Below are positions 3,776-11,465 of a DNA stretch of 11,581 nucleotides, piece by piece (position 1 is the stretch's first letter; the number at the start of each line of letters is the position of its first letter). The notes below the pieces were generated by a model. The model saw only the letters and a list, made by a program, of their open reading frames with translations, was not told the DNA's origin and ran no database searches. Location: positions 1 to 11,581 of the forward strand of contig NZER01000162.1 of assembly GCA_002690445.1 (NCBI GenBank). Direction: 5' to 3'. A program made the translations under genes and the position numbers. Source of the DNA: Candidatus Pacearchaeota archaeon (lineage in GTDB: Archaea > Nanoarchaeota > Nanoarchaeia > Pacearchaeales > GW2011-AR1).

Positions 3776-4626
3776 AAGGTATAATTTTAGCTGGAGGCAA
3801 CGGAACAAGACTGTATCCGACAACACAAATCCAAAATAAAGGACTTTTGCCGGTATATGACAAGCCGATGATCTACTACCCCCTCTGCACATTGATTGAA
3901 AACGGGGTAAATGATATTTGTTTAATTACTTCGCCTGAACATATGAATAATTATAAAAATTTATTTAAAAATATTCATGAGATTGGTATAAACATGACTT
4001 TTCTGGTTCAGAAAAATCCGAATGGCATTCCTGAAGCATTTTTAATCGCTAAAAAATTTATAAAAGGAGAAAAGGTTGCTTTAATTTTAGGAGATAATAT
4101 TTTTTATGGTAGCAATGTCTTCCGAAAGGCGTTTCAGCACTTTAGATCAGGCGCTACAGTGTTTGGATATGAAGTAAATGACCCAGAGAGGTACGGGGTT
4201 ATAAACTTTGAGGAGGATGGGACTCCTATGAGCCTAGTAGAGAAGCCTGAAGACTCTAAGAGCAACTTTGCTGTACCGGGATTGTATTTATTTGATGAAG
4301 ATGTTATAAAATATACTAAAAAAATATCCCCCTCTGAAAGAGGGGAGTTAGAAATCACTAGTGTTATTAATCAATATCTTGCTTACAACAAGCTAAAGGT
4401 TTATAAGATAAATCGCGGCTGTGCATGGCTAGACGCTGGGACACCTAAAGCCTTGCAAGAATCATCAGAATACATTAAAGTTATTGAAGAGAGACAAGGG
4501 ATCAAAATTGGATGTATAGAAGAAGCTTCTTTTGTTAAAAAATTTGTAAGTAAAACACAATTAAAAGAAATAACGGCAAAAATGCCAAATAGTGATTATA
4601 AAGAATACTTAGAAAAAATATTATGA
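3772..4626 (+). CDS. rmlA: glucose-1-phosphate thymidylyltransferase
   Basis: RmlA makes dTDP-glucose from glucose-1-phosphate and dTTP, the first step to dTDP-L-rhamnose and other deoxysugars, in the cytoplasm. At 284 aa it is full length. The nucleotide-binding signature LAGGNGTRLYPTT (residues 6-18) is followed by LLPVYDKPMIYYPL (25-38), LGDNIFYG (106-113, metal-binding Asp108), FGYEVNDPERYGV (131-143), VEKP (156-159), GELEIT (191-196) and WLDAGTP (219-225). All are family hallmarks. The final ~45 residues (ERQGIKIGCIEEASF and on) match the usual RmlA end. The start overlaps the previous stop (ATGA), and its own TGA overlaps the next start the same way, so translation is probably coupled. 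The gene is AT-rich like the rest of the operon. Confidence 0.96.
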   Translation: MKGIILAGGNGTRLYPTTQIQNKGLLPVYDKPMIYYPLCTLIENGVNDICLITSPEHMNNYKNLFKNIHEIGINMTFLVQKNPNGIPEAFLIAKKFIKGEKVALILGDNIFYGSNVFRKAFQHFRSGATVFGYEVNDPERYGVINFEEDGTPMSLVEKPEDSKSNFAVPGLYLFDEDVIKYTKKISPSERGELEITSVINQYLAYNKLKVYKINRGCAWLDAGTPKALQESSEYIKVIEERQGIKIGCIEEASFVKKFVSKTQLKEITAKMPNSDYKEYLEKIL

Positions 4627-5483
4627 TATTATTATTAGGAGCAAACGGTTATGTAGCTGAAGCTTTCATGAGGAAGTTTGAAGCAGAAGGTATTGATGCA
4701 GACGCTGCCTCAAGGGATATGATTGATTATACTGATCATGATAAATTATGGCCCTTCTTAAAGGCAAACGCCGCTAATATTGATGTTTTAATTAATTGTG
4801 CTGGTTATGTTGGTAAACCTAATGTGGATACTTGTGAATTACATAAAGAAGAATGTATAAAAGGTAACGTTTTGTTACCTCATACGCTTTCTAAACTTTG
4901 TAATGAGTTGATGATTAAATTTATGCATATATCTTCCGGTTGCGTATACGGTGGGTATGAAAAAGACTTTACTGAAGAAGACCCCCCCAACTTTTGTTTT
5001 AATTCTGAGATAGAAGGCTCATTTTACTCAGGTACCAAAGCTCTCGCAGAGCAATTAATAAATAAAGAAAATTCTTGGATATGCAGGTTAAGGATTCCTT
5101 TCGATGAATATGATGGCCCCAGAAATTATTTATCTAAACTTCAAAACTATGACAGATTGTTGAGTATGAAAAACTCTGTATCACATAGAGCAGACTTTGT
5201 AGATGCTTGCACATACTTGATTCAAGAAGACTGTCCTGCTGGTATATATAATGTTACTAATACTGGCGGAGTAGACGCCGAGCAGGTATGCGCGCTCATG
5301 CGCGAGCATTTAAATATTAGCAATAATTTTAGTTTTTTTGATTCTGAAGAGGAATTTTATAAGTTTGGAGCGGTAGCTCCAAGATCTAATTGTTTATTAG
5401 ATAATTCTAAACTTTTATCCACAGGATTTAAAATGAGGGACACCGTAGAAGCTATGGAAGACTCTTTAAAAAACTGGAGATAA
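4623..5483 (+). CDS. RmlD/NRS-ER-like NAD(P)-dependent sugar reductase, possibly bifunctional epimerase/reductase
   Basis: This 286-aa enzyme is of the extended SDR (RmlD) superfamily. The cofactor loop is LLGANGYVAEAF (residues 4-15), followed by INCAGYVGKPNVDTC (57-71), ISSGCVYGG (103-111) and the catalytic YSGTK (Y135, K139). Beyond generic RmlD, the string PNVDTCELHK, the EEDPPNF segment, GSFYSGTKA, GPRNYLSKL and VAPRSN closely resemble the plant and giant-virus NRS/ER proteins. These convert nucleotide-4-keto-6-deoxyglucose to the rhamnose form by doing both the 3,5-epimerisation and the 4-reduction. The Cys and Lys I recall as the epimerase residues of Arabidopsis NRS/ER appear to be present (C107, K172). 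No rmlC is seen in this window, which fits. Start and stop are tightly coupled to neighbours. Confidence 0.85.
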   Translation: MILLLGANGYVAEAFMRKFEAEGIDADAASRDMIDYTDHDKLWPFLKANAANIDVLINCAGYVGKPNVDTCELHKEECIKGNVLLPHTLSKLCNELMIKFMHISSGCVYGGYEKDFTEEDPPNFCFNSEIEGSFYSGTKALAEQLINKENSWICRLRIPFDEYDGPRNYLSKLQNYDRLLSMKNSVSHRADFVDACTYLIQEDCPAGIYNVTNTGGVDAEQVCALMREHLNISNNFSFFDSEEEFYKFGAVAPRSNCLLDNSKLLSTGFKMRDTVEAMEDSLKNWR

Positions 5484-5484
5484 G

Positions 5485-6828
5485 ATGTGTGGTATTTACT
5501 GCTCAGACTTATCCGAGTTAAGCTCCGACTCCTTCGGAGAGAAAATCTTTAAATTAAGGGGCCCCGACTGTTTATCAAAAATAAAAATTGAAAAATTCCA
5601 CTTCTCTCATTCTTTGTTGAGTATAACCGGCAACCTAAGGTTCCAGCCATTTATTAAAGATAATATTATTTGTTTATATAATGGAGAAATTTATAACCAA
5701 AGCGATTTCGGTACTGGTTACGAAAGTGATGGAGAGTGTCTCATCGACGCTTACAAGCTGCATGGTACTCGGTTCACAAAATATTTAGATGGGGAGTTCG
5801 CTCTAGTCCTATACGATACCGTTAAAGAGCTTATATTGGTCTCTACAGACGTTTTCGGCACTAAACCTTTATACTATACCCCCACGAAAGAAAACTTCGG
5901 CTGCGGCTCATATAGAGCGATACTAGAAGAAGCTGGGCACAAACAAGTGGTTAAAATGGAGCCCAATTTAACCCGTGTGTTTTCTTCTAAAAATTATGAA
6001 TTAATAGATAGTCATAACGTATTTGATTTTGAATTAGAACAATATAAAACATCTTTTGATGATTGGCATGAAGCCTTCTCTGAGTCCATTCGTAAAAGGA
6101 CTAATAACTGTAATAAAAAAATCTTTATCGGATTGAGTAGTGGATATGACAGCGGAGTTATCTGTTGTGAGCTACTAAAACAAAAAAAAGAATTTAAATC
6201 ATACACAGTTATAGGGTCCGAAGACGAAAATATTATAAGCGCGAGGCAAACCCTCGTAGAGATGTCTGAATTCGCAGAGTATCAAAGTCTATATAAAAAT
6301 GATTCTAATTACAGCGCCTCTCATGAGTTCATAGAAAAGAATACTGAACATTATAAATATGACATTAACGCCAAAGAAAACCCCTATGATCCATGGAGAG
6401 GATGTGACTTAATTGACGATAGTGGTTCTAATTGGCTTTCCTTGGTTTGTAAGTACGCCCGCGACCAAGGATATAAAGTTCACTTATCCGGCATGGGTGT
6501 AGACGAAGTCTTTTCTGATTATGGCTTTAATGGGAATGCTTATTTACCTCATAGTAATTTCGGGGGCTTGTTCCCTGATAATCTAAAATTGATATTCCCT
6601 TGGAAAAATTTTTATGGCGGAAGCATGGAAGCTTACTTAACTAAAGAGGAATATGTGGGCGGAGCCTACGGCATGGAAACAAGGTATCCTTTCTTAGACA
6701 AGTATGTGGTCCAAGAGTTTCTTTCTTTAGATAAAGACCTTAAGAATTCTTATTATAAGTCCGTATTATATGATTATTTAGAAGAGAAACGTTTCCCTTT
6801 CAGGAAAGATCAAAAATTAGGATTTTAA
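5485..6828 (+). CDS. asnB: AsnB-type glutamine-hydrolysing asparagine synthetase / amidotransferase
   Basis: The N-terminal class II glutamine amidotransferase domain starts MCGIY, with the catalytic Cys2, and carries RGPD (25-28), NGEIYN (66-71), SDGECL (81-86) and DGEFAL (102-107). It releases ammonia from glutamine. The C-terminal ATP-dependent synthetase domain has the pyrophosphate loop LSSGYDSG (217-224, usually LSGGLDSS), LSGMGVDEVFSDYG (334-347) and METRYPFLD. At 447 aa it is much shorter than the usual 550-650, although both active sites look present. In polysaccharide loci such proteins are thought to amidate sugar acids or amino-acid substituents; making asparagine itself is the alternative. 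GGAGA (5476-5480), inside the end of the previous gene, is a good Shine-Dalgarno for ATG 5485. Confidence 0.9.
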   Translation: MCGIYCSDLSELSSDSFGEKIFKLRGPDCLSKIKIEKFHFSHSLLSITGNLRFQPFIKDNIICLYNGEIYNQSDFGTGYESDGECLIDAYKLHGTRFTKYLDGEFALVLYDTVKELILVSTDVFGTKPLYYTPTKENFGCGSYRAILEEAGHKQVVKMEPNLTRVFSSKNYELIDSHNVFDFELEQYKTSFDDWHEAFSESIRKRTNNCNKKIFIGLSSGYDSGVICCELLKQKKEFKSYTVIGSEDENIISARQTLVEMSEFAEYQSLYKNDSNYSASHEFIEKNTEHYKYDINAKENPYDPWRGCDLIDDSGSNWLSLVCKYARDQGYKVHLSGMGVDEVFSDYGFNGNAYLPHSNFGGLFPDNLKLIFPWKNFYGGSMEAYLTKEEYVGGAYGMETRYPFLDKYVVQEFLSLDKDLKNSYYKSVLYDYLEEKRFPFRKDQKLGF

Positions 6829-6829
6829 A

Positions 6830-7558
6830 ATGAAATTAGATTATAGCTTATATATGACAGATAAAGGCACGTTCCATACTTACATGGATTTTTATGAAGA
6901 AGTTTTTGCCATATACGATAATGTTCCTGTTGATTTTTTAGAAATAGGCGTGGCGTGGGGTGGCAGCTTAAAAATGTGGAAAGACTTTTTTGCGGAAGGT
7001 AGTTCGGTTTCTGGAGTAGAAAATGAGGCTGGGATCTCCTATGGATTTGAGGGCCCCTTTAGAGATACGCAGATTACTGATTTCCGATACATTCCTTCAA
7101 GTTTGGCAGGAGAAGGAAAAATGAGTCTTGAGGGAGAAGAGCTTGCCAAAATGTACGATGACAATATTGCTGGATGCAACATTTATAAAGACGATGCTCG
7201 AGTGGTTCAAATAGATAAAACATTTGATATCATCATTGATGATGGAAGCCATGTATTTGACGACGTAGTTGTTACTATTAATAATTTATGGAAAAATTTA
7301 AAACCGGGAGGGATTTATATTGTAGAAGATGTCTACGCCTTGGACGGGAAAACCGGGGCCAACGGTTGGTATTGGGGAGATCTGCATGATGGAAGTTTTT
7401 GTGGGAGCCAAGGGTCTTGGAAAGATGAAATGAAAAAGAGAGTTGGGTTAGAATACGAAATCGTTGACAGAAGAGAAATACTCAATAAATTCGGAAATAC
7501 GAACAGCATAGACGAAGTTTTACTTGTCTTCAGGAAACCTGAGAATGGCCCATGTTAA
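6830..7558 (+). CDS. SAM-dependent methyltransferase, sugar O-methyltransferase-like
   Basis: This is a 242-aa class I methyltransferase. The N-terminus YMTDKGTFHTYMDFYEEVF (residues 8-26) resembles the DKGxxHxYxxxYExxF lead-in of macrolide and rhamnose O-methyltransferases (MycE, ElmMI and relatives). SAM motif I is LEIGVAWGGSLKMW (37-50), IIDDGSHVFDD (135-145) carries the likely metal-binding acidic pair, and PGGIYIVEDV (159-168) is motif-III-like. The tail contains Trp/Gly-rich GANGWYWGDLHDG. These relatives methylate sugar hydroxyls, often on rhamnose, which fits a dTDP-rhamnose operon; substrate choice is an inference. The start is preceded by TTTTAAAATG with AGGA 8-9 nt upstream. It is distinct from the methyltransferase at 2798. 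Confidence 0.85.
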   Translation: MKLDYSLYMTDKGTFHTYMDFYEEVFAIYDNVPVDFLEIGVAWGGSLKMWKDFFAEGSSVSGVENEAGISYGFEGPFRDTQITDFRYIPSSLAGEGKMSLEGEELAKMYDDNIAGCNIYKDDARVVQIDKTFDIIIDDGSHVFDDVVVTINNLWKNLKPGGIYIVEDVYALDGKTGANGWYWGDLHDGSFCGSQGSWKDEMKKRVGLEYEIVDRREILNKFGNTNSIDEVLLVFRKPENGPC

Positions 7559-7570
7559 CAAGATTTTAAA

Positions 7571-8512
7571 ATGCCATCAGCACAAAGAACATCCGAGAGA
7601 ACGTTTGCGGAAGAAGGGTATGTACCGGCATACATGCGCAACGGTGGAGAAAAAAGGAACTGCCCAATCGTAGTTTTAGGGTGGCTTTCTTATGATATAA
7701 TAAAAGCGTGTTTAAATTCTATCAATCTTCTTGAAGGGGTAAACCCGCAGATTTACTTTGTCGAAAATCAAAGTAAAAATTCCGACAAAATTAAAGAGCT
7801 CGTCCTATCTACTCCAAACGTAAAAGGGTACATCCAGTATAAAGAAAATTTCGCAGCCAACGTTTGGAAAACGTCACTAGATCATTTTCTGCCCCAAATT
7901 GATGAAGAGTTTATAACTATAACAGATGGAGACTACATATTTAGTGTAGACGCCATGACTTCGCAATACGAGCTATTTGATCAGGATGATCAAGTGGGGG
8001 TAACTTCTCAAAGAAGATCTTTCGTGGGACTTCATGGTATTGGACATAAGCCAAATTCTATTAAACTTGTTTATGATATATGGATTGGCCAAAATACCAC
8101 AGAAGTAATAAGCCCACTTTTAAGCAGATGCACCTTTAATTCTATGCTTCTTACCACAGCAAGGAAGAGCGATTGGCTAAAATTTATCGACTGCATACAG
8201 AACAGACATGTAACAATGAGCACTCATGCGCTCGCAAACCGTAACGAAGAACAATGGAGGCCTCCTCTTTTTGCTGACGCAGATTTATATAAATTTTTTG
8301 AAATTGTTTTAACTAAAAAGTCTTTAGTATATTCTGGGTTTCCAGCTTATCACTTAACTGATGAACACGACGTTGATCCAAAAAGCGAATACTCGATAGA
8401 AAAAGAAAAATTCAACTACCAAAAATCTTGGGGGGATTACGAAAATAACTATGAATTTTATCATAATAAGTTTTATGCTGATGGAAGTCTAAAATTCACC
8501 GAAATAATATAA
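7571..8512 (+). CDS. GT-A type glycosyltransferase, first of a tandem pair
   Basis: This 313-aa protein is probably a glycosyltransferase. After a ~30-residue lead comes a Rossmann-like start (CPIVVLGWLSYDIIKACLNSI), then IYFVENQSKNSDKIKELV, and the DxD-type metal motif TDGDY (D119, D121) expected of GT-A enzymes. The C-terminal half has WRPPLFADADLY, AYHLTDEHD and a tail FYHNKFYADGSLKF. No membrane span is seen, so it should act in the cytoplasm on a lipid-linked or protein acceptor, presumably adding rhamnose or another sugar made by this operon. It is clearly paralogous to the next gene. No obvious Shine-Dalgarno is present; TTTTAAAATG spans the start. Sugar donor and acceptor cannot be told. 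Confidence 0.75.
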   Translation: MPSAQRTSERTFAEEGYVPAYMRNGGEKRNCPIVVLGWLSYDIIKACLNSINLLEGVNPQIYFVENQSKNSDKIKELVLSTPNVKGYIQYKENFAANVWKTSLDHFLPQIDEEFITITDGDYIFSVDAMTSQYELFDQDDQVGVTSQRRSFVGLHGIGHKPNSIKLVYDIWIGQNTTEVISPLLSRCTFNSMLLTTARKSDWLKFIDCIQNRHVTMSTHALANRNEEQWRPPLFADADLYKFFEIVLTKKSLVYSGFPAYHLTDEHDVDPKSEYSIEKEKFNYQKSWGDYENNYEFYHNKFYADGSLKFTEII

Positions 8513-8516
8513 GCTA

Positions 8517-9542
8517 ATGAAAGACCATCCAAACGAAGATTCGTGGAATTCAAGGCCTGTTACTTATCATGATGTTACAGAGCTTATTCCGGAAGAAAGA
8601 CGCTCTGACTTTGATTGGAAGAAGGACGAAACAATCAGGCCTTTTTCTGTTATAGCCTTGTGTTGGTTAGAGCCTAAGATTCTAGAAAGGTCTCTCGCCT
8701 CCATAAACAGGCTTGAACGAGTGAAGCCAAAAATTTATATAGCCGAACAACAAAGTAAAAACTCTGACCGAATGAAAGACCTGATACTTTCTTCTGAAAA
8801 TGTTGAAGGCTATATACAAATGAAAGAGAATTGGGCTGCTGCCTCATGGAAGATTATAATGGAGCACTTCTTGCCTCAAATAGATGACGAGTTCGTTACG
8901 ATCACAGATGGAGACTACATATGGGATTTTTATGCTATGGATAGGCAATACGACTTGTTTCAAGCTCACGAAGATATTGGGATAGTTTCCCAAAAAAGAT
9001 CCTTACTAGGTGTATCAGGGTACTGGAAACAAGCGATAATGCAAGGGCACACCATGGCAACAATACCCGACGAAAGAAATACGGAAACAGCATATGGCGA
9101 AGTGGGCGCAGCTAGAATAGCGATAAACGGAATGAACCTTACTACCGCAAGAAAAAAAGACTGGGAAAAATATATAGATATTATAAATACCAAAAGTATA
9201 TCTTTTGGAACCCACCGAATAGGGGAACCTTGGGTGCATGAATATAGACCTCCTGTATTTTGGGATATTGATTTATATCCATTTTTTGAAAACGTTTTTA
9301 AGAAAGCTAGCTTTGTTATAGAAGAGAACACTTCTTACCATATTACAGACGAATACGAGAATGATCCAGAAAGCGAATATGCAATTGAAAAAAAGGTCTA
9401 CGGATCAGCCGAGGACAATCGTGGTGGGAAATTCGATGGGGAATGTTATCATTCTCATTGGAGAGATTACCAAAAAGATCCTGACTATTTTCATAATAAA
9501 TTTTATGATAATGGCGAGCTAAAATACAACGTAATTATATAA
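8517..9542 (+). CDS. GT-A type glycosyltransferase, second of a tandem pair
   Basis: This 341-aa protein is homologous to the preceding one along its length. In a 59-residue stretch from QSKNSD to TDGDYI plus two residues, I count 40 identities by hand. The DxD motif is TDGDY (D131, D133). It shares PPVFWDIDLYPFFE, SYHITDEYE and the tail DYFHNKFYDNGELKYN. It is longer by an N-terminal extension (MKDHPNEDSWNSRP...) and an insertion near the C-terminus (KKVYGSAEDNRGGKFDGEC). The pair probably arose by tandem duplication, and the differences after the DxD motif suggest different donors or acceptors. It starts 4 nt after the previous stop with no visible Shine-Dalgarno. Confidence 0.75.
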   Translation: MKDHPNEDSWNSRPVTYHDVTELIPEERRSDFDWKKDETIRPFSVIALCWLEPKILERSLASINRLERVKPKIYIAEQQSKNSDRMKDLILSSENVEGYIQMKENWAAASWKIIMEHFLPQIDDEFVTITDGDYIWDFYAMDRQYDLFQAHEDIGIVSQKRSLLGVSGYWKQAIMQGHTMATIPDERNTETAYGEVGAARIAINGMNLTTARKKDWEKYIDIINTKSISFGTHRIGEPWVHEYRPPVFWDIDLYPFFENVFKKASFVIEENTSYHITDEYENDPESEYAIEKKVYGSAEDNRGGKFDGECYHSHWRDYQKDPDYFHNKFYDNGELKYNVII

Positions 9543-9561
9543 TAAAGCGCGCAGTTTTAAA

Positions 9562-10533
9562 ATGAAAAAACGTACATTAATAATATACGCAATATATAAA
9601 GAATGCCTTGAGACTCATTACTTTATGGATAATGGCGTGAAATACGACAAAGACGTAGACTACATGTTTGTTGTAAATATTGACGGCTTTTCCTTGAAAT
9701 CAGAGGTAGACAGCAAGACTAACCCTTCTTTTTTCTCCCCATCGGAAAAGTTTGGTAACGCTCTTGAAGGTGTTAGCGCTAAATTAATGATGAGAGATAA
9801 TGTCGGGCGTGATTTTGGCGGGTATTCTTGTGTTGTAGATCGTCTTGTCTCAAACGGGTTGATTAATGAATATGATTATTTTGTTTTTTTAAATCAAACC
9901 GTTACGGGTCCCCTTTTCCCTCGTTGGTACGATAACAAACGTCATTGGTCTAACTTATTTACTGACCTAATAAACGAAAAAGATAAACTAATAGGAGCTA
10001 CGATAAACTGTTATGGAAGGATGAAAGGAGATCAGCCCAAGGACCCACGTATAGGTTCTCATTTAATATGGGACAATTATAAGGAGCCAACTATGGATGA
10101 TACTCATCCGTGGGCACCACACGTGCAGTCATTTTGTTTTGCCATGGATAGAACAGCGATAGAAATAGCAATAGATAATAATATATTCGATTACAATAAC
10201 ATTGTAGATGATTACCCGTCAATCGTTGTAGAAAAAGAAATGCGCCTTTCTGAGGTAATGCTAAGCAACGGTTACAATATCGCATCTTTACTAGACTGCT
10301 CTTACGGTATAGACTTCAGAGGAGTTAATCACGGGAAAGAAGCCAGAGAAAGGGGCTGGCAACCTTGGAACGATATATATTGTCACGCCTATTTTGATGA
10401 AAAATGCCACCCGTATGAAACAGTCTTTGTAAAAAGCAATAGGTCCACGAATGCGCCGGGCGTCCGAAGCCCATTCCATACTGCAAGATTTATGAAATGG
10501 AAAAAAAACCAAAAAGAAAAAAGAAAATTATGA
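9562..10533 (+). CDS. RgpF-like rhamnan-synthesis/glycosyltransferase protein
   Basis: This 323-aa protein resembles the rhamnan synthesis F (RgpF) family. It begins KKRTLIIYAIYKECLETHYF, a short Rossmann start, then VDYMFVVNIDGF. The hallmark is RDNVGRDFGGYSC (residues 78-90), equivalent to the (D/E)NxGxDFGAY motif of RgpF-like proteins. YDYFVFLNQTVTGPLFP (104-120) is followed by HWSNLFTDLI, again as in that family. Known RgpF proteins help build polyrhamnose, which matches the rml genes beside it. The C-terminus is very basic (KWKKNQKEKRKL) and could contact membranes or nucleic acid. The TGA overlaps the rmlB start (ATGA). I am fairly sure of the superfamily, less so of the exact reaction. 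Confidence 0.72.
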   Translation: MKKRTLIIYAIYKECLETHYFMDNGVKYDKDVDYMFVVNIDGFSLKSEVDSKTNPSFFSPSEKFGNALEGVSAKLMMRDNVGRDFGGYSCVVDRLVSNGLINEYDYFVFLNQTVTGPLFPRWYDNKRHWSNLFTDLINEKDKLIGATINCYGRMKGDQPKDPRIGSHLIWDNYKEPTMDDTHPWAPHVQSFCFAMDRTAIEIAIDNNIFDYNNIVDDYPSIVVEKEMRLSEVMLSNGYNIASLLDCSYGIDFRGVNHGKEARERGWQPWNDIYCHAYFDEKCHPYETVFVKSNRSTNAPGVRSPFHTARFMKWKKNQKEKRKL

Positions 10534-11465
10534 ACTTACTAGTAACAGGAGGATGCGGGTTTATCGGCTCTAATTTTATAGAGTACGTTATAGATAAAAA
10601 ACAAATTTGCAAGCTTGTTAATGTTGACTGCTTATCTTACGCGGGGTCTTTAGACAACACAAAAAGCTTTCACAAACATTCAAAGTACCTTTTGGAAAAA
10701 TATGATTTATCAAATTATAACAAGGTCTATGACACCTTTTATAAACATGACATTACTCATGTAGTTCATTTTGCCGCCGAGTCTCACGTTGATAATTCCA
10801 TCAAGGGGTCTAAGGAATTCGTTGATTCTAATATCGTCGGCACTCACGCTTTATTAGAAGCTGCAAGAAAATTTAAAGTAAGATTCCATCATGTTTCTAC
10901 AGACGAAGTTTACGGTGTCGCAAAAGACGGAGAGAGGTTTTCTGAAGACACCCCTTATGACCCAAGAAATCCCTATTCAGCGACAAAAGCCGCATCAGAC
11001 TTTCTGGTAAAGGCGTACGTTAACACGCACGGAATCAAAGCAACAATCTCCAACTGCTGTAATAATTATGGCCCAAATCAACATGGAGAAAAATTTATAC
11101 CCGTAGTAATTAACTCTTTGCTGGACGATCAACCTATTCCTGTATATGGGAAAGGAGATCAGGTTAGGGATTGGATTTACGTAGACGATCATTGTTCTGG
11201 GGTATGGAAGGTGCTTACTAAGGGCAAAATTGGAGAAACCTATTTAGTTGGTTCAGACTGTGAAAAAACTAATTTAGAAATAATTACTGAGCTTTGTAAA
11301 ATATTAAAAAAGGACCCTAATGAATATATTTCGTTTGTAGAAGACCGTCCGGGTCATGATTTCAGGTACGCTATAGACAGCTCAAAAATAAGAAAAAAAC
11401 TAAAGTGGAAATCAAAAATAAACTTAAAACAAGGACTCAAAAAAACGGTAAAACATTATGCATGA
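10530..11465 (+). CDS. rmlB: dTDP-glucose 4,6-dehydratase
   Basis: RmlB turns dTDP-glucose into dTDP-4-keto-6-deoxyglucose, the second step of the rhamnose pathway; it is an NAD-dependent extended SDR. Residues: TGGCGFIGS (6-14) cofactor loop, FAAESHVDNS (81-90), STDEVYG (123-129, with catalytic T124/D125/E126), YSATK (Y149, K153), NNYGPNQ (178-184) and RDWIYVDDH (213-221). All are RmlB signatures. At 311 aa it is slightly shorter than typical 330-360-aa enzymes, mainly at the C-terminus. ATG 10530 is chosen because the protein then starts MNLLVTGG as usual and overlaps the previous stop by 4 nt. An in-frame ATG at 10497 would add a Lys-rich 11-residue lead read from the end of the previous gene. 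Confidence 0.95.
   Translation: MNLLVTGGCGFIGSNFIEYVIDKKQICKLVNVDCLSYAGSLDNTKSFHKHSKYLLEKYDLSNYNKVYDTFYKHDITHVVHFAAESHVDNSIKGSKEFVDSNIVGTHALLEAARKFKVRFHHVSTDEVYGVAKDGERFSEDTPYDPRNPYSATKAASDFLVKAYVNTHGIKATISNCCNNYGPNQHGEKFIPVVINSLLDDQPIPVYGKGDQVRDWIYVDDHCSGVWKVLTKGKIGETYLVGSDCEKTNLEIITELCKILKKDPNEYISFVEDRPGHDFRYAIDSSKIRKKLKWKSKINLKQGLKKTVKHYA

Noticed and set aside
5415..5423. Perfect DnaA-box match TTATCCACA.
   Set aside because: It lies inside the RmlD/NRS-ER-like coding sequence, encodes conserved-looking residues and is not near a promoter; most likely chance.
3772..11465. Eukaryotic giant-virus origin, suggested by the NRS/ER-like gene.
   Set aside because: Bacterial sigma70 promoters, operon packing with ATGA overlaps and a rho-independent terminator all indicate a bacterial virus or bacterium.
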